64,000 bases of DNA from Mojavia pulchra JT2-VF2 (GCA_019359325.1 JAHHHN010000008.1:248001-312000), one strand, 5' to 3'. Shown: positions 43,289-52,773, counted from the first letter of the stretch. The notes: a model not told the origin generated them from the sequence alone. Made by a program: numbers and translations.

Positions 43289-44728
43289 ATGAAACGCTTA
43301 CATCGGTTACTTTACCCGCCTGGCTGGTCTATAGCTGCCAAAATATCAGCAGCGTTGGTGTCAGTTGCACTCATACCGATGAGCTTCACCACCTATTACA
43401 ACCTGCGGCAGAGCTTAGATAGTGTGGAGGCTGGCGAATACCGCAAACTAGAACTGTTAGCCACAAGTACCGCTAGTCGCCTCGACCAGTTAATTATTGA
43501 TATTCAACGAGTTGTGGTGCAAGTTAGCAGCGATCGCAATGTCGTAAATTTCCTAACAGCCTCCACATCTTCAAAGCAAGCAGCCCTCCGCCCTGACTTG
43601 CAACAAACTCTACAAAACGTCTTCCGTTCTAACCCAGACTTTGATGCTGTCTTTGTCATGGATAAACAGGGCCGTGCTGTTGCTGCCAGCGATCCGAAAT
43701 TCCTTGGTCAAAACTACGCTTTCCGTGAATACTTCCGTTCCAGCATTCAAGGGAAATCCTATATATCTAGCATCTTGGTAGGCGAAACGACAAAACGACC
43801 AGGTATGTTTTTCTCCCAGCCAGTGCGATCGCCTAGTGGCGAAATTGTAGGAGTTACAGTACTTAAAATTAAAGGAGAAGGTATCTGGGCGATCGCAGAT
43901 GGGTTACAAGTAGGTTCCCAAAGCTATACCTTTCTGATTGACCAACAAGGAGTGATCATCAGTCATTTTAATAAATCTCTCCTCTACCATAGCCTCGTCC
44001 CCCTACCGCCTGAGACGTTAAAACAAGTTGTCCAGGATAGACGTTACGCTCTAAATCAGATTCAGAGTTTAGGCATTCCAGAGTTACAGGTGATGGTGAG
44101 AGCTAAACACGCAGGTCACGCTACCTATCGCTTTCCACCTCAGCAAATGCCCCGGATCGTGGGCTTTGCACCTTTGCAAGAACAACCTTGGGTATTAGGT
44201 GTCAGCCAGCCGAAAAAAGATTTTACCAAGCCATTGAAGCGCCTGATCTGGCTACATGGCGGCAGTGTGCTAATTGTGGGAGGAATCACAGCCATCATTG
44301 CACTACTTTTAGCACGGAGAATTTCTCGACCAATTTATGCGCTCACAGCCGCAGCGCAGGCATTAGAACAGGACGATTTTGATTCTCAGGTATTGGAATT
44401 ACGTCCAAAATTGGAGAAATTAGCTGGTAGCCAAGATGACATGGGCCAATTAGTGCGAGTTTTCTTGGGGATGGCTGAACAAGTGAGGATGCGACATCAA
44501 AAGCTCAAAATGCAAGTCCGGGAACTGCACATTGAGATTGACGAGACTAAAAGAGCCAACAATGTGGCGGAAATTACGGAAAACGAACATTTTCGGCAGT
44601 TACAACAAAAGATTCAAAAGCTCAAAGAAAAGAAAGTAACTGTTAACGAAACGGAGACAGATTACTACCAGAGATTGCAGACTAAGGTGCAATCTCTCAA
44701 AGAGCGATCGCTAAACTGTGAGGCATAG
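43289..44728 (+). CDS. Cache-HAMP sensor protein without an output domain
   Basis: A 479-residue protein. One membrane helix at about 15-40, a dCache-type ligand-binding domain outside the membrane (about 45-320; FVMDKQGRAVAASDP), a second helix at about 325-347, then a HAMP domain (RRISRPIYALTAAAQALE). It ends in a coiled coil (about 400-475) with charged repeats (KLKMQVRELHIEIDETK). No kinase, cyclase or methyl-accepting domain follows, so the signal must pass to another protein. The next gene starts two bases after its stop, so a complex with that membrane protein is likely. It is the first gene of a four-gene block in the lanthipeptide locus. Confidence 0.85.
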   Translation: MKRLHRLLYPPGWSIAAKISAALVSVALIPMSFTTYYNLRQSLDSVEAGEYRKLELLATSTASRLDQLIIDIQRVVVQVSSDRNVVNFLTASTSSKQAALRPDLQQTLQNVFRSNPDFDAVFVMDKQGRAVAASDPKFLGQNYAFREYFRSSIQGKSYISSILVGETTKRPGMFFSQPVRSPSGEIVGVTVLKIKGEGIWAIADGLQVGSQSYTFLIDQQGVIISHFNKSLLYHSLVPLPPETLKQVVQDRRYALNQIQSLGIPELQVMVRAKHAGHATYRFPPQQMPRIVGFAPLQEQPWVLGVSQPKKDFTKPLKRLIWLHGGSVLIVGGITAIIALLLARRISRPIYALTAAAQALEQDDFDSQVLELRPKLEKLAGSQDDMGQLVRVFLGMAEQVRMRHQKLKMQVRELHIEIDETKRANNVAEITENEHFRQLQQKIQKLKEKKVTVNETETDYYQRLQTKVQSLKERSLNCEA

Positions 44729-44730
44729 AT

Positions 44731-47337
44731 ATGTCATTCGATGATGACGAACTGATATCACGAGAGGAAGTGCTAGCGGGTTTACCAGCGAAACGAGCGA
44801 ATACAGTTTTGTTTTTGCTTGAGAGCCGGACAGCACAAATAGTGGCGCGATCGCGGATGGAGTTTTCTCTTACAGAGCAAGCTGCATCAGAACGCGATTT
44901 GGCTTTCCTGGAAGCCTTTGCTCTAGGAAACGCGCCGCCACTCCACCCTACCATTCAGCACTTAGAACGTTACGCCGAGCAGTGGGCAACTCTCGTACCG
45001 GAAAACCCTAGACTCAAAGCTGCGATCGCCCATGCCCTTAGCCAGAAATATACCTTCATCTATCAAACAGTACCTAACATCCGCACAACTTTGGGTTTGG
45101 ATGAGAAGGCAGTGCAAGTGGCTTACTTGCGTTTGTATAGAAAAAAACTGTTGACTATTTTTGCATCCAAGTTACCACTCATTGAACAGTGGCGCTGGAT
45201 GACAGCAGCGATCGCCCAGCGTCTAGAGTCTCTTCCACCCTTCTGGCTAGCCTCCATTCTTACCGTAGCTTTGGGTCTTCCCCAAGCCTTCTTAGCTTTG
45301 CCGATTGCCGTAGCCGATATAGGCCCGTTAGCTACAATTGCTTTCATAGTCATCATCGGTATAATCAATATCCTAACTATGGCTTGCATGGCAGAAGCCG
45401 TTGGTCGCAGCGGTGATTTCCGTTATGGCAATGCTTTTATCAAACAATTAGTATCTAATTATTTAGGAAATACAGGTTCATTTATACTTTCTATAGCAGT
45501 AGGCATCCGTGTTTTCCTCATAGCCTTAGCTTGCTATATCGGTTTGTCGGTGACTATGGCAAACTTCACCCAGATACCAGCAGCACTGTGGGCGGTGTTG
45601 CTGTTCTGCGCCGGATTATATTTGGTATCTCGTAAATCTTTAAACTTTACCGTTGCCTTGATGGTATTACTAGCAGGCATTAACGTGAGTTTGCTTCTCA
45701 TTCTTTCACTGTTAGCATTCCGCCACATCCAAATAGAAAACCTTTTATATGTAAACTTGCCCTTTCTCGATGGTCAACCTTTCCAGCCCTGGATGCTACA
45801 ACGGATTTTAGGTGTCAGCTTGATGCTTTACTTCGGTCATGTCTATGTAGGAGAATGTGCCAAACTAATACTTCCCCGTGACTCTAGCGCTGTATCTTTA
45901 ATCTGGGGAAGCGTGGCGGGAACTGCTTTTTTAACTCTTCTGTTTTGTATTTGGGTGCTTGCAGTTAACGGAGCCGTCTCGCCAGATTTGCTCACTGGAC
46001 AGTCAGGCACTGCCTTAGAGCCATTGGCGCTGCAAGTCGGTGCGATCGTCACAGTCTTGGGAGCAGTGTTAGTCACCTTGTTGTTAGGAATGGCTTGGCT
46101 CCGCAGTTCCAGTCTTTTAGTCAACCTAGCTAGAGAGTGGTTACCTGCCCGTCCCCAACCGATTTTAAAGCTGCCCCGCCAGCAGGGAATATTAATCTTG
46201 CATCCCTGTGGCGATCCTAACTGTGTTCCTCATATTGGTGTAACCTACCTGGGACTAGAAGAGGCTAAGTCTAAGTTTCGTTTAGATATTCAGATGAGTG
46301 GCAATGTACATCATGTAGAAATTGCCTTCGCTGAACGTTGGAATATTAAAGAGTTACTCCATCAATTCCCAGACTTACGTAAGTGGGATACTCGCCTGAC
46401 TTTAGAAGTGCGATCGGCTAATCATGATAATGCTTGTGTACAAGCCATTTCACCCATGCTCTTGGCTTACGAAGGAGGGTTGAAAGCTGATTTTAGCAAT
46501 GCTACTTCCGAGCATCAGAGTCAAACACAAAGATTTTGGAAAACCCTACTAAACCAACGTCGTTTTTTCCTATCCATCAGCCCGTTACTTCTAGTCTTCT
46601 TACTAACTGAGTGGCTGTTCCTGGCTGGTACGCAATCCTTTACCAGCGTACTCGCCTTTGCTGGTGTACTTGGCAACTCCCTTGTTGGCGGTATTTTCCC
46701 AGTTTTACTATTGGTTTCTAGCCGACGCAAAGGAGAGCTTGTGCCCGGAGTAGTCTTCAAGATTCTCAACCATCCGTTTTTTAGCGTCGGTGTATACAGC
46801 CTATTTTTAGCTATCCTACTCGTCCACGGTCTGTTCATTTGGCAAAATTCTGTGGCGCGTATCAGTGCATTGTCTATTGCTGTCTTATCTTTAGGAGCAA
46901 CTTTGGTAATGAAGTACTATGGTGCGTTCACTTCTCGTGTGGTAGTCGAGCTGCGAGAGCAACACCAAGGAGGACGATCCGTATTCACAATCACTGCTGG
47001 CGGACAACCAAAAATAGCAGAAGTGTTATTGGGATATGCCGAGGGTGAACAACACCACCAAGCTGCCACTGTCGAGATCCCATCGCTCTCATCCTTACAG
47101 TATGCTACTTTCCGCCTACCAACCAAGCGCAAACAGGAATTGAGAGTATGGGCACACAGGAGCAATTCCAATAATATTGACTCCAAAAGTTTGCCTGCAC
47201 TTGTGGAAGTCCAGAGTGGAAACAAGAATATGCAGTTTGACTTACTCTTATCTAGTGGACGAGTTTTGCTTCCTCTCATTAGTGATGGATGCTGGTTGAA
47301 GTTTACTTTTCCAGAGCCATCATTTTCTGGGAGATGA
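44731..47337 (+). CDS. Permease-like membrane protein with extra domains
   Basis: An 868-residue protein. Residues 1-165 are soluble and helical. About 172-470 form ten or so membrane helices whose start (LPQAFLALPIAVADIGPL) and pattern resemble amino-acid permeases of the APC fold. A soluble stretch (about 480-605; ILHPCGDPNCVPHIG), a second group of four helices (605-730) and a soluble beta-rich end follow. I know no characterised protein with this arrangement. GAGG precedes the ATG, two bases after the Cache-HAMP stop. It may export or sense a small molecule or peptide; the function is not known. Confidence 0.7.
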   Translation: MSFDDDELISREEVLAGLPAKRANTVLFLLESRTAQIVARSRMEFSLTEQAASERDLAFLEAFALGNAPPLHPTIQHLERYAEQWATLVPENPRLKAAIAHALSQKYTFIYQTVPNIRTTLGLDEKAVQVAYLRLYRKKLLTIFASKLPLIEQWRWMTAAIAQRLESLPPFWLASILTVALGLPQAFLALPIAVADIGPLATIAFIVIIGIINILTMACMAEAVGRSGDFRYGNAFIKQLVSNYLGNTGSFILSIAVGIRVFLIALACYIGLSVTMANFTQIPAALWAVLLFCAGLYLVSRKSLNFTVALMVLLAGINVSLLLILSLLAFRHIQIENLLYVNLPFLDGQPFQPWMLQRILGVSLMLYFGHVYVGECAKLILPRDSSAVSLIWGSVAGTAFLTLLFCIWVLAVNGAVSPDLLTGQSGTALEPLALQVGAIVTVLGAVLVTLLLGMAWLRSSSLLVNLAREWLPARPQPILKLPRQQGILILHPCGDPNCVPHIGVTYLGLEEAKSKFRLDIQMSGNVHHVEIAFAERWNIKELLHQFPDLRKWDTRLTLEVRSANHDNACVQAISPMLLAYEGGLKADFSNATSEHQSQTQRFWKTLLNQRRFFLSISPLLLVFLLTEWLFLAGTQSFTSVLAFAGVLGNSLVGGIFPVLLLVSSRRKGELVPGVVFKILNHPFFSVGVYSLFLAILLVHGLFIWQNSVARISALSIAVLSLGATLVMKYYGAFTSRVVVELREQHQGGRSVFTITAGGQPKIAEVLLGYAEGEQHHQAATVEIPSLSSLQYATFRLPTKRKQELRVWAHRSNSNNIDSKSLPALVEVQSGNKNMQFDLLLSSGRVLLPLISDGCWLKFTFPEPSFSGR

Positions 47338-47360
47338 GGGAGATGGGGAGATTATTGTAC

Positions 47361-47380
47361 AGACGCGATTAATCGCGTCT
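47361..47380. repeat. 20-bp perfect palindrome, left copy
   Basis: AGACGCGATTAATCGCGTCT, self-complementary throughout, preceded by GTAC. It lies between the permease-like gene and the MinD-like gene. The family is widespread in cyanobacterial intergenic DNA. A second copy in inverse orientation lies at 48204. Confidence 0.8.
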
Positions 47381-47405
47381 CTGACCAATTACTACGAGGT
47401 AACTT

Positions 47406-48215
47406 ATGGCACAAATTATCGCAGTTCATTCATTCCGTGGCGGCACTGGCAAATCAAACTTGATTGCTAACATAGCATCTACTATGACGCTTCAAGGGCA
47501 ACGTGTAGGTATTATCGATACTGATATCCAATCGCCTGGAATTCACGTTATTTTCCGGCTTAACGAAAACAAAATGGAACTCGCCCTTAATGACTACTTA
47601 TGGGGTCGTTGTAATATTAAAGATGCTGCTTACGATGTTACTGATGCTCTAATTGCAGACCAGGGAAATACAGGTACAGTCAAGGGTAGCCTTTATTTAG
47701 TTCCTTCTAGTATTAAGGCGGGTGAAATCGCCAGAGTTCTACGTGAGGGTTACGATGTAGTCCGCCTCAACGATGGCTTTCAAGAACTTATCCGCACTCT
47801 GAAACTGGATTACCTATTAATTGACACACATCCCGGCTTGAATGAAGAAACCTTACTTTCCATCGGTATTTCTAATGTTCTAGTGATCCTCCTCCGTCCA
47901 GATAATCAAGACTTCCAAGGCACTGCTGTAACAGTGGATGTAGCTCGGAAACTGAGAGTACCAAAAATGTTGTTGGTAATTAATAAGGCTTTACCATCCT
48001 TGAATTTTACCGACTTGGAACAACAGGTAGAGAAAATTTACAACGTCTCAGTGGCTGGAATTTTGCCTCTTTCGGAAGAGGTGGTGCAGTTAGCAAGCAA
48101 TGGTATTTTCTCTCTACGTTACCCTCAGCATCCCATCACTCAAACAATTAAAGAGATGACTGAGCAGATTGCTGGTGTCGTCGAAAGACAGGAGATAGGA
48201 TTTAGACGCAATTAA
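47406..48215 (+). CDS. MinD/ParA-family P-loop ATPase
   Basis: A 269-residue ATPase of the ParA/MinD group. The deviant Walker A is FRGGTGKSN near 11-19, with Arg in place of the first signature Lys of KGG. Switch 1 is DTDIQSPG and switch 2 is LLIDTHPGLN. It has the carrier-like surface of MinD proteins, which form ATP-dependent dimers on membranes or DNA. GAGG lies seven bases before the ATG. Its last three residues (RRN) are encoded by a palindromic repeat that overlaps the stop. Between a membrane protein and an HExxH protein it may position a complex or help secretion; this is inference. Confidence 0.88.
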   Translation: MAQIIAVHSFRGGTGKSNLIANIASTMTLQGQRVGIIDTDIQSPGIHVIFRLNENKMELALNDYLWGRCNIKDAAYDVTDALIADQGNTGTVKGSLYLVPSSIKAGEIARVLREGYDVVRLNDGFQELIRTLKLDYLLIDTHPGLNEETLLSIGISNVLVILLRPDNQDFQGTAVTVDVARKLRVPKMLLVINKALPSLNFTDLEQQVEKIYNVSVAGILPLSEEVVQLASNGIFSLRYPQHPITQTIKEMTEQIAGVVERQEIGFRRN

Positions 48216-48223
48216 TCGCGTCT
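48204..48223. repeat. 20-bp palindrome, right copy overlapping the ATPase stop
   Basis: AGACGCAATTAATCGCGTCT, one base away from perfect, followed by GTAC, so it is in inverse orientation to the copy at 47361. It contains the last two sense codons and the stop codon of the MinD-like gene. Confidence 0.8.
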
Positions 48224-48299
48224 GTACAAGAGTTAGGAGTTATTATTCTCTCTCATCTATTTCTGGAGGCGATGTCTACAATGGGTTACACCTACGCTT

Positions 48300-49469
48300 A
48301 TGATTGATCAACAATCATTCCGTTCTCATGTCCTCGCCTACTTTGGAGCTACTGCTGCACAGGCGGAGGAACTATTGGTATACAACCAAAACGTTTTTAA
48401 TCACAACACATTAGCTCATACCATCAAGTTTCCTCTTCCTCCCGAAGCTCATGTGGCTGTTTGGGAAGAATACGCTGTGGCTGCAAGAGTTGTAGGGACA
48501 TTTGAAGCACTAAAGCGGGTACTGGTTCAGTTGAGATTTCCCATAGTTGAGGGTATCAGCCAAATGGAAACTTATCGAGCTGCCACTCGCAGAGGTGTTG
48601 TAGTGGATGGGATGACAGAGGCGACTGGTTTAGTTTTACAGCAACCTCAGAAACTCCAATTAATACTACATCAAAGCTTGGCTGGAACCATCCCAGTATT
48701 GTTCACTGACAACCGAGAGGACTTTGTTTCTCTGGTACAAGCTTTAACAAAGCGAAATGAACCCCAGCCAGTTCCTGCATCTATGGGAGCCTGTATAGTT
48801 AGCGGGTTTAATAACTGGGACAGGATTCGTAAGTATCGCCAAAAATGGGAAGCTGAAAGTTTTGCTAATCGCTGCCAAAATAACTGGCAAGCAGAATTCC
48901 AGCGTCTAATTCCGCAAAAAGAACTTTATCAGGATAAGTTCATTATTTTGAGTGGCGGTTCTTATAGCAATGTTTCAGCTAGCGACATGGAATTAGAGGA
49001 ATGCCAATGGCAGCGTTTATCCCTGACAATTCGACTAGAACATGAATGTACGCACTACTTCACACGCCGCTTATTTAACTCCATGCGGAACAATATCCTC
49101 GATGAGCTAATTGCAGACTACAGAGGTATTGTTGCTGCTACAGGCTTTTATCGAGCCGATTGGTGCTTACGCTTTCTGGGGTTGGAATCATTTCCTAATT
49201 ATCGAGAAGGAGGTAGACTGCAAAACTACCGTGGTCAACCTCCACTTTCCGATGGGGCTTTTGCGATTTTACAGGCATTGGTGAAAGCAGCCGCGGAAAA
49301 TTTGCAGTGCTTTCACGTTGACTACCCAGAAGATTTAACAGACGCTAATATGCAACCTCTAATGTTGATGAGCTTAACTCATTTGACATTAGAAGAATTG
49401 GCTTCTCAAGAAGCAAAATTCCGCATCCAACAAACCTTAGAAAAATTGCAGACATTTCTTTCTGTATAA
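48300..49469 (+). CDS. HExxH (gluzincin-like) protein in a RiPP locus
   Basis: A 389-residue protein of unknown family. The motif HECTH at 248-252 is the HExxH zinc signature, and ELIAD follows, with Glu269 and Asp273 in the place of the third ligand and support residue in gluzincins. No signal peptide or membrane helix is seen, so it should act in the cytoplasm. GGAGG at 48265-48269 serves an 11-codon frame (48272-48307) that overlaps the start of this gene by eight bases, which hints at translational coupling. In this position it could be a second leader peptidase for the precursors. I base the protease call on motif and spacing only; it could also be an inactive metal-binding protein. Confidence 0.7.
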   Translation: MIDQQSFRSHVLAYFGATAAQAEELLVYNQNVFNHNTLAHTIKFPLPPEAHVAVWEEYAVAARVVGTFEALKRVLVQLRFPIVEGISQMETYRAATRRGVVVDGMTEATGLVLQQPQKLQLILHQSLAGTIPVLFTDNREDFVSLVQALTKRNEPQPVPASMGACIVSGFNNWDRIRKYRQKWEAESFANRCQNNWQAEFQRLIPQKELYQDKFIILSGGSYSNVSASDMELEECQWQRLSLTIRLEHECTHYFTRRLFNSMRNNILDELIADYRGIVAATGFYRADWCLRFLGLESFPNYREGGRLQNYRGQPPLSDGAFAILQALVKAAAENLQCFHVDYPEDLTDANMQPLMLMSLTHLTLEELASQEAKFRIQQTLEKLQTFLSV

Positions 49470-49479
49470 AGAATCTCAT

Positions 49480-49625
49480 TCCTCTGCGTTCTCTGCGCCT
49501 TGGTGAGTCCAGCCCCCGTCTTGGCGGTTCCCTTGCCGTCACGATAGCGCAGCGTTAGCGAGTCTTGTCTGCGACACGCTACGCGAACGAGCGTTTGGGG
49601 GACTGGCGATCGCGTAGCGTATCCG
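49480..49625 (+). repeat. Dispersed repeat cluster
   Basis: Begins with the CTCTGCGTTCTCTGCGCC type and continues with G/C-rich units such as GACACGCTACGCGAACG and GCGATCGCGTAGCGTA. These are repeat families common between Nostoc genes. No coding frame is convincing. Confidence 0.6.
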
Positions 49626-49691
49626 TATGATTCACCAGAAAGGCAGTTTTTTTTACAAATTTACATTTAAAAAACGTAGGGTAATCAAGCG

Positions 49692-50786
49692 ATGACAGAA
49701 GTCCTACTTAAAGAATTAACTAACAGTGACATTAATTGGATGATTGCTACAGGCCATAAAAGAGAAATAGCCGCTGGTACTGTACTTATTCAAGAAGGAA
49801 AAGCTGTGAATTCCTTACATATCCTACTAGATGGGATGTTAACAGTTACTGCTTCTGAACCAGACAACAATCCTCTAACTCGTGCTTTTGCTGCTCTAGA
49901 AGGTATTGAAGCTCCCAGTCGAGAAATTGCGAGATTATCTAGTGGTGAGGTTGTTGGAGAAATACCTTCCGTCAACACTCGCTTAACAGCTACAACTGTT
50001 AAGGCTGTAGAAAAATCCTTGGTATTGTCAATTTCCCAGCAAGAATTGGCAACAAAATTGCAGCGGGATGTTGGTTTTGCTTCGCGCTTTTATCGAGCGA
50101 TCGCGATTATGCTTTCAGATAGAATACAAAGCATCATTAATCAACTGGGCCGTAGCAACATAGCCCAAGGGCAACCACTAAAGGATGTGTTGTTTGTATT
50201 AGGAAAATTGCATGATAGTGACATCGATTGGATGATGGCTTGTGGGACTCAGCACAAAGTTGCTGCTAATACCGTACTCATCCATGAACAGGGGCCTGTG
50301 GATGCACTTTATATCCTACTCAGCGGAACAATGTCACTCTCTATTTCTGAGGATGAACGCAATCCTTTAGCTCGTGCTTTTGCTGCTATAGAGGACAATG
50401 AAGTTGCAAATCGAGAGATAGCGAAATTATCGAAAGGTGAAATCATGGGAGAAACACCCTTCATTGATGGTCGCTTACCTGCTACAAGCATAAAGGCAAT
50501 TGAAGACTCAATTGTTTTGTCTATTTCCCGACAACAATTGGCCACAAAGTTGCAGCAAGATGTCGGATTTGCATCTCGTTTTTATCAAGTGATTGCCACT
50601 TTACTTGCAAACAGATTTCAAGGAATGCTCAGTCGCCTTGGTTATGGCAGACGCGTTTATAGTCAAGGTCAATCACTCAATGAAAATATTGAGTATGAAG
50701 ATGAACTTGATGCTAATTCTTTAGATCGTATGGCGTTGGCTGGCCAAAGATTTGCATGGATACAGGAACAGTTGAGAGGTGGTTGA
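49692..50786 (+). CDS. Tandem cyclic-nucleotide-binding-like protein of bacteriocin export loci
   Basis: A 364-residue protein with two copies of a cNMP-binding-type domain (about 10-150 and 170-310). Each copy has the order IAAGTVLIQEG/VAANTVLIHEQG, ARLSSGEVVGEIP/AKLSKGEIMGETP and the LQ.DVGFASRFY segment. The two halves are clearly duplicated. The protein fits a family annotated as bacteriocin-type transport-associated (TIGR03896) found with NHLM exporters. No DNA-binding domain follows, so it probably gates or tunes export rather than transcription. The conserved Arg of true cAMP sites is not evident, so the ligand is unknown. It is 457 bases before the HlyD gene. Confidence 0.85.
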   Translation: MTEVLLKELTNSDINWMIATGHKREIAAGTVLIQEGKAVNSLHILLDGMLTVTASEPDNNPLTRAFAALEGIEAPSREIARLSSGEVVGEIPSVNTRLTATTVKAVEKSLVLSISQQELATKLQRDVGFASRFYRAIAIMLSDRIQSIINQLGRSNIAQGQPLKDVLFVLGKLHDSDIDWMMACGTQHKVAANTVLIHEQGPVDALYILLSGTMSLSISEDERNPLARAFAAIEDNEVANREIAKLSKGEIMGETPFIDGRLPATSIKAIEDSIVLSISRQQLATKLQQDVGFASRFYQVIATLLANRFQGMLSRLGYGRRVYSQGQSLNENIEYEDELDANSLDRMALAGQRFAWIQEQLRGG

Positions 50787-51243
50787 ATTTTTCTGTAAAT
50801 AGCTTTACAAAGACTCAACTCAAGGCGGCTGCAAGCGATGCTTTGCTTTAGCAATCATGACTGCCGCCAGTTTCACTTAAGCTGTAAATTTATCACAAAA
50901 ACAGAAAAGATTAATAGTTCTAGAGAAAATTTTAGCATTGTATTTAAATATATAGTTGGCTATTCTAATAAGAGTAGACTATAAAAATTCTCTAGCTATA
51001 TACATCTGCGTGAGATTTTTACATATCATTCAGCAACAATAAAATATTATTTTAAATAACTTAAATGCTCCTCGAAAGCAGCTTTGTATCTATGGCTCAG
51101 AGGGTGCAGCCAGAAGAACCAAGAGGTTCTCTGCAAATAACTTAGGAATACTATTTATAACTTTAGTATTAATTCAGGGAACTGTAATTTTTATTTTTTA
51201 GTGCATTTATTTCCAGCTTTATAGAAGATTAAGGTGAAGGTAA
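50787..51243. other. Leader region of the export operon
   Basis: 457 AT-rich bases before the HlyD gene. A stem of CAGAAGAACC with GGTTCTCTG (one mismatch) lies at 51111-51133, and AATACTA pairs with TAGTATT near 51148-51171. They may shape a long 5' leader. No open frame is convincing. Confidence 0.45.
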
Positions 51244-52689
51244 ATGTTAGACCAAAAACGCAGCCTATTCCGCAAAGAGTCACTAGAGCGACTATCTTCT
51301 CCAGACAAGTTAGACCAATTGATGCAAGTTGTCAGTCCTAGAAACTGGCTACCACTAGTCGCCTTGGGTTCAATGGTTGGAGTAGCTGTTATCTGGAGTA
51401 TTTATGGGCGCATTCCGATCACCGTCGAGGGTCGAGGGGTACTGATTTACCCAAGCAAAGTTGTACCCTTGCAATCAAAAAGTGCAGGACAGTTAATGTC
51501 TCTCAATGTAAAAGTTGGGGATGTAATTAAAAAAGGGCAAGTATTAGCAACCATTGACCAAGCTGAACTACGCAAGCAACTACAACAGCAGCAAGTTAAA
51601 CTTGCAGAACTAGAGTCACAAGATAAAGCTGTTGGTTCATTGCAAGGAGAGAGACTTAAACAAGAGCAGCGATCGCAACAACAACAACGTGATTATCTTC
51701 AGCAACGGATAATGGAACTGCGAGCCATAACACCTCTTTTAAAAACTAAAGGTAATACTTCTATTGAGCAACAACGCCAAGGCTTACAAGAACGTATACG
51801 GCAAGCCCAAGCTTTGGCTCCTGTTTTCCGGCAAAGAATGGAAATCCGCCAACAGTTATTCAAAAAAGAAGGAGCAATTTCCGGTGATGAGGCTCTCAAG
51901 GCAGAACAAGAATACCTACAGAACTTAGAAAAAATCGCTGATATCCAAAATCAGTTAAAAGAACTAGATTTGAAGGAGACCCAAACAGAAAAAGATTATC
52001 GTCAAAACCTCAGCAGCATTTCTGACTTGCAAGCTCAAATAAAAGAATTAGATAGTAAACAAGCTGCTGCGGCTCAACAAGATTTAGAAAATGCCACTAG
52101 CCGAAAAAAAGAAATTCAAGAGGTTAAGCGAGAAATTGCCAAACTTCAACTGCAATTAGGCGACAATAGCCAGATTATTAGCCAATATAGTGGACGCATT
52201 TTAGAAATTACGTTGATACCAGGCCAGGTGATTAACGCTGGTACTCGCTTGGCAACTATAGAAGCAGAGAATCCTAACAGCAAGTTAGTTAGTGTTAGCT
52301 ATTTTCCCGTAGCAGATGGCAAAAAAATTCAACCTGGTATGACAATACAAGTTACTCCCCAAACCGTCAAGCGAGAACGCTTTGGTGGCATTGTGGGTAA
52401 TGTTACCAACATCTCACGCTTTCCCATTACCAAGGAAGCAGCTGCCTTAGAAGTGGGTAATTCAGAAGTGCTGGAAGCTTTGATATCTGACAAACAAGAA
52501 GGTGTAATACAAGTATTCTCTGACCTCAAAAAAACCAACACACCTAGCGGCTATAAGTGGTCTTCTTCCACCGGGCCACACATGAAAATCTCTCCTGGAA
52601 CTACAACTGTTGTCCGAATCAAAGTAGAAGAACGCGCTCCTATTACTTTTGTTTTACCAATATTGAGGTCTGTCAGCGGTATATATTAA
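51244..52689 (+). CDS. NHLM-type HlyD family secretion protein
   Basis: A 481-residue membrane fusion protein. A short cytoplasmic tail is followed by a membrane helix (about 34-55; LPLVALGSMVGVAVIW), a lipoyl-like half (LQSKSAGQLMSLNVKVGD), a long coiled coil (about 95-300) and the second lipoyl/beta-barrel part. It ends in VLPILRSVSGIY. It would link the ABC exporters to the outer envelope. AAGGTGAAGG precedes the ATG. In related loci this gene directly precedes the two ABC genes; here 6.2 kb with AraC, LanM2, the Nif11 precursor and an unknown gene lie between, and a broken copy of its 3' end remains at 58781. Confidence 0.92.
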   Translation: MLDQKRSLFRKESLERLSSPDKLDQLMQVVSPRNWLPLVALGSMVGVAVIWSIYGRIPITVEGRGVLIYPSKVVPLQSKSAGQLMSLNVKVGDVIKKGQVLATIDQAELRKQLQQQQVKLAELESQDKAVGSLQGERLKQEQRSQQQQRDYLQQRIMELRAITPLLKTKGNTSIEQQRQGLQERIRQAQALAPVFRQRMEIRQQLFKKEGAISGDEALKAEQEYLQNLEKIADIQNQLKELDLKETQTEKDYRQNLSSISDLQAQIKELDSKQAAAAQQDLENATSRKKEIQEVKREIAKLQLQLGDNSQIISQYSGRILEITLIPGQVINAGTRLATIEAENPNSKLVSVSYFPVADGKKIQPGMTIQVTPQTVKRERFGGIVGNVTNISRFPITKEAAALEVGNSEVLEALISDKQEGVIQVFSDLKKTNTPSGYKWSSSTGPHMKISPGTTTVVRIKVEERAPITFVLPILRSVSGIY

Positions 52690-52773
52690 CTCTACCTAAA
52701 TCACACCGATTCAGCCCTGGCAGTATTTACAAAAATTGAAAAATGGCTACTTTTTAAGCATACGTACTTATTT

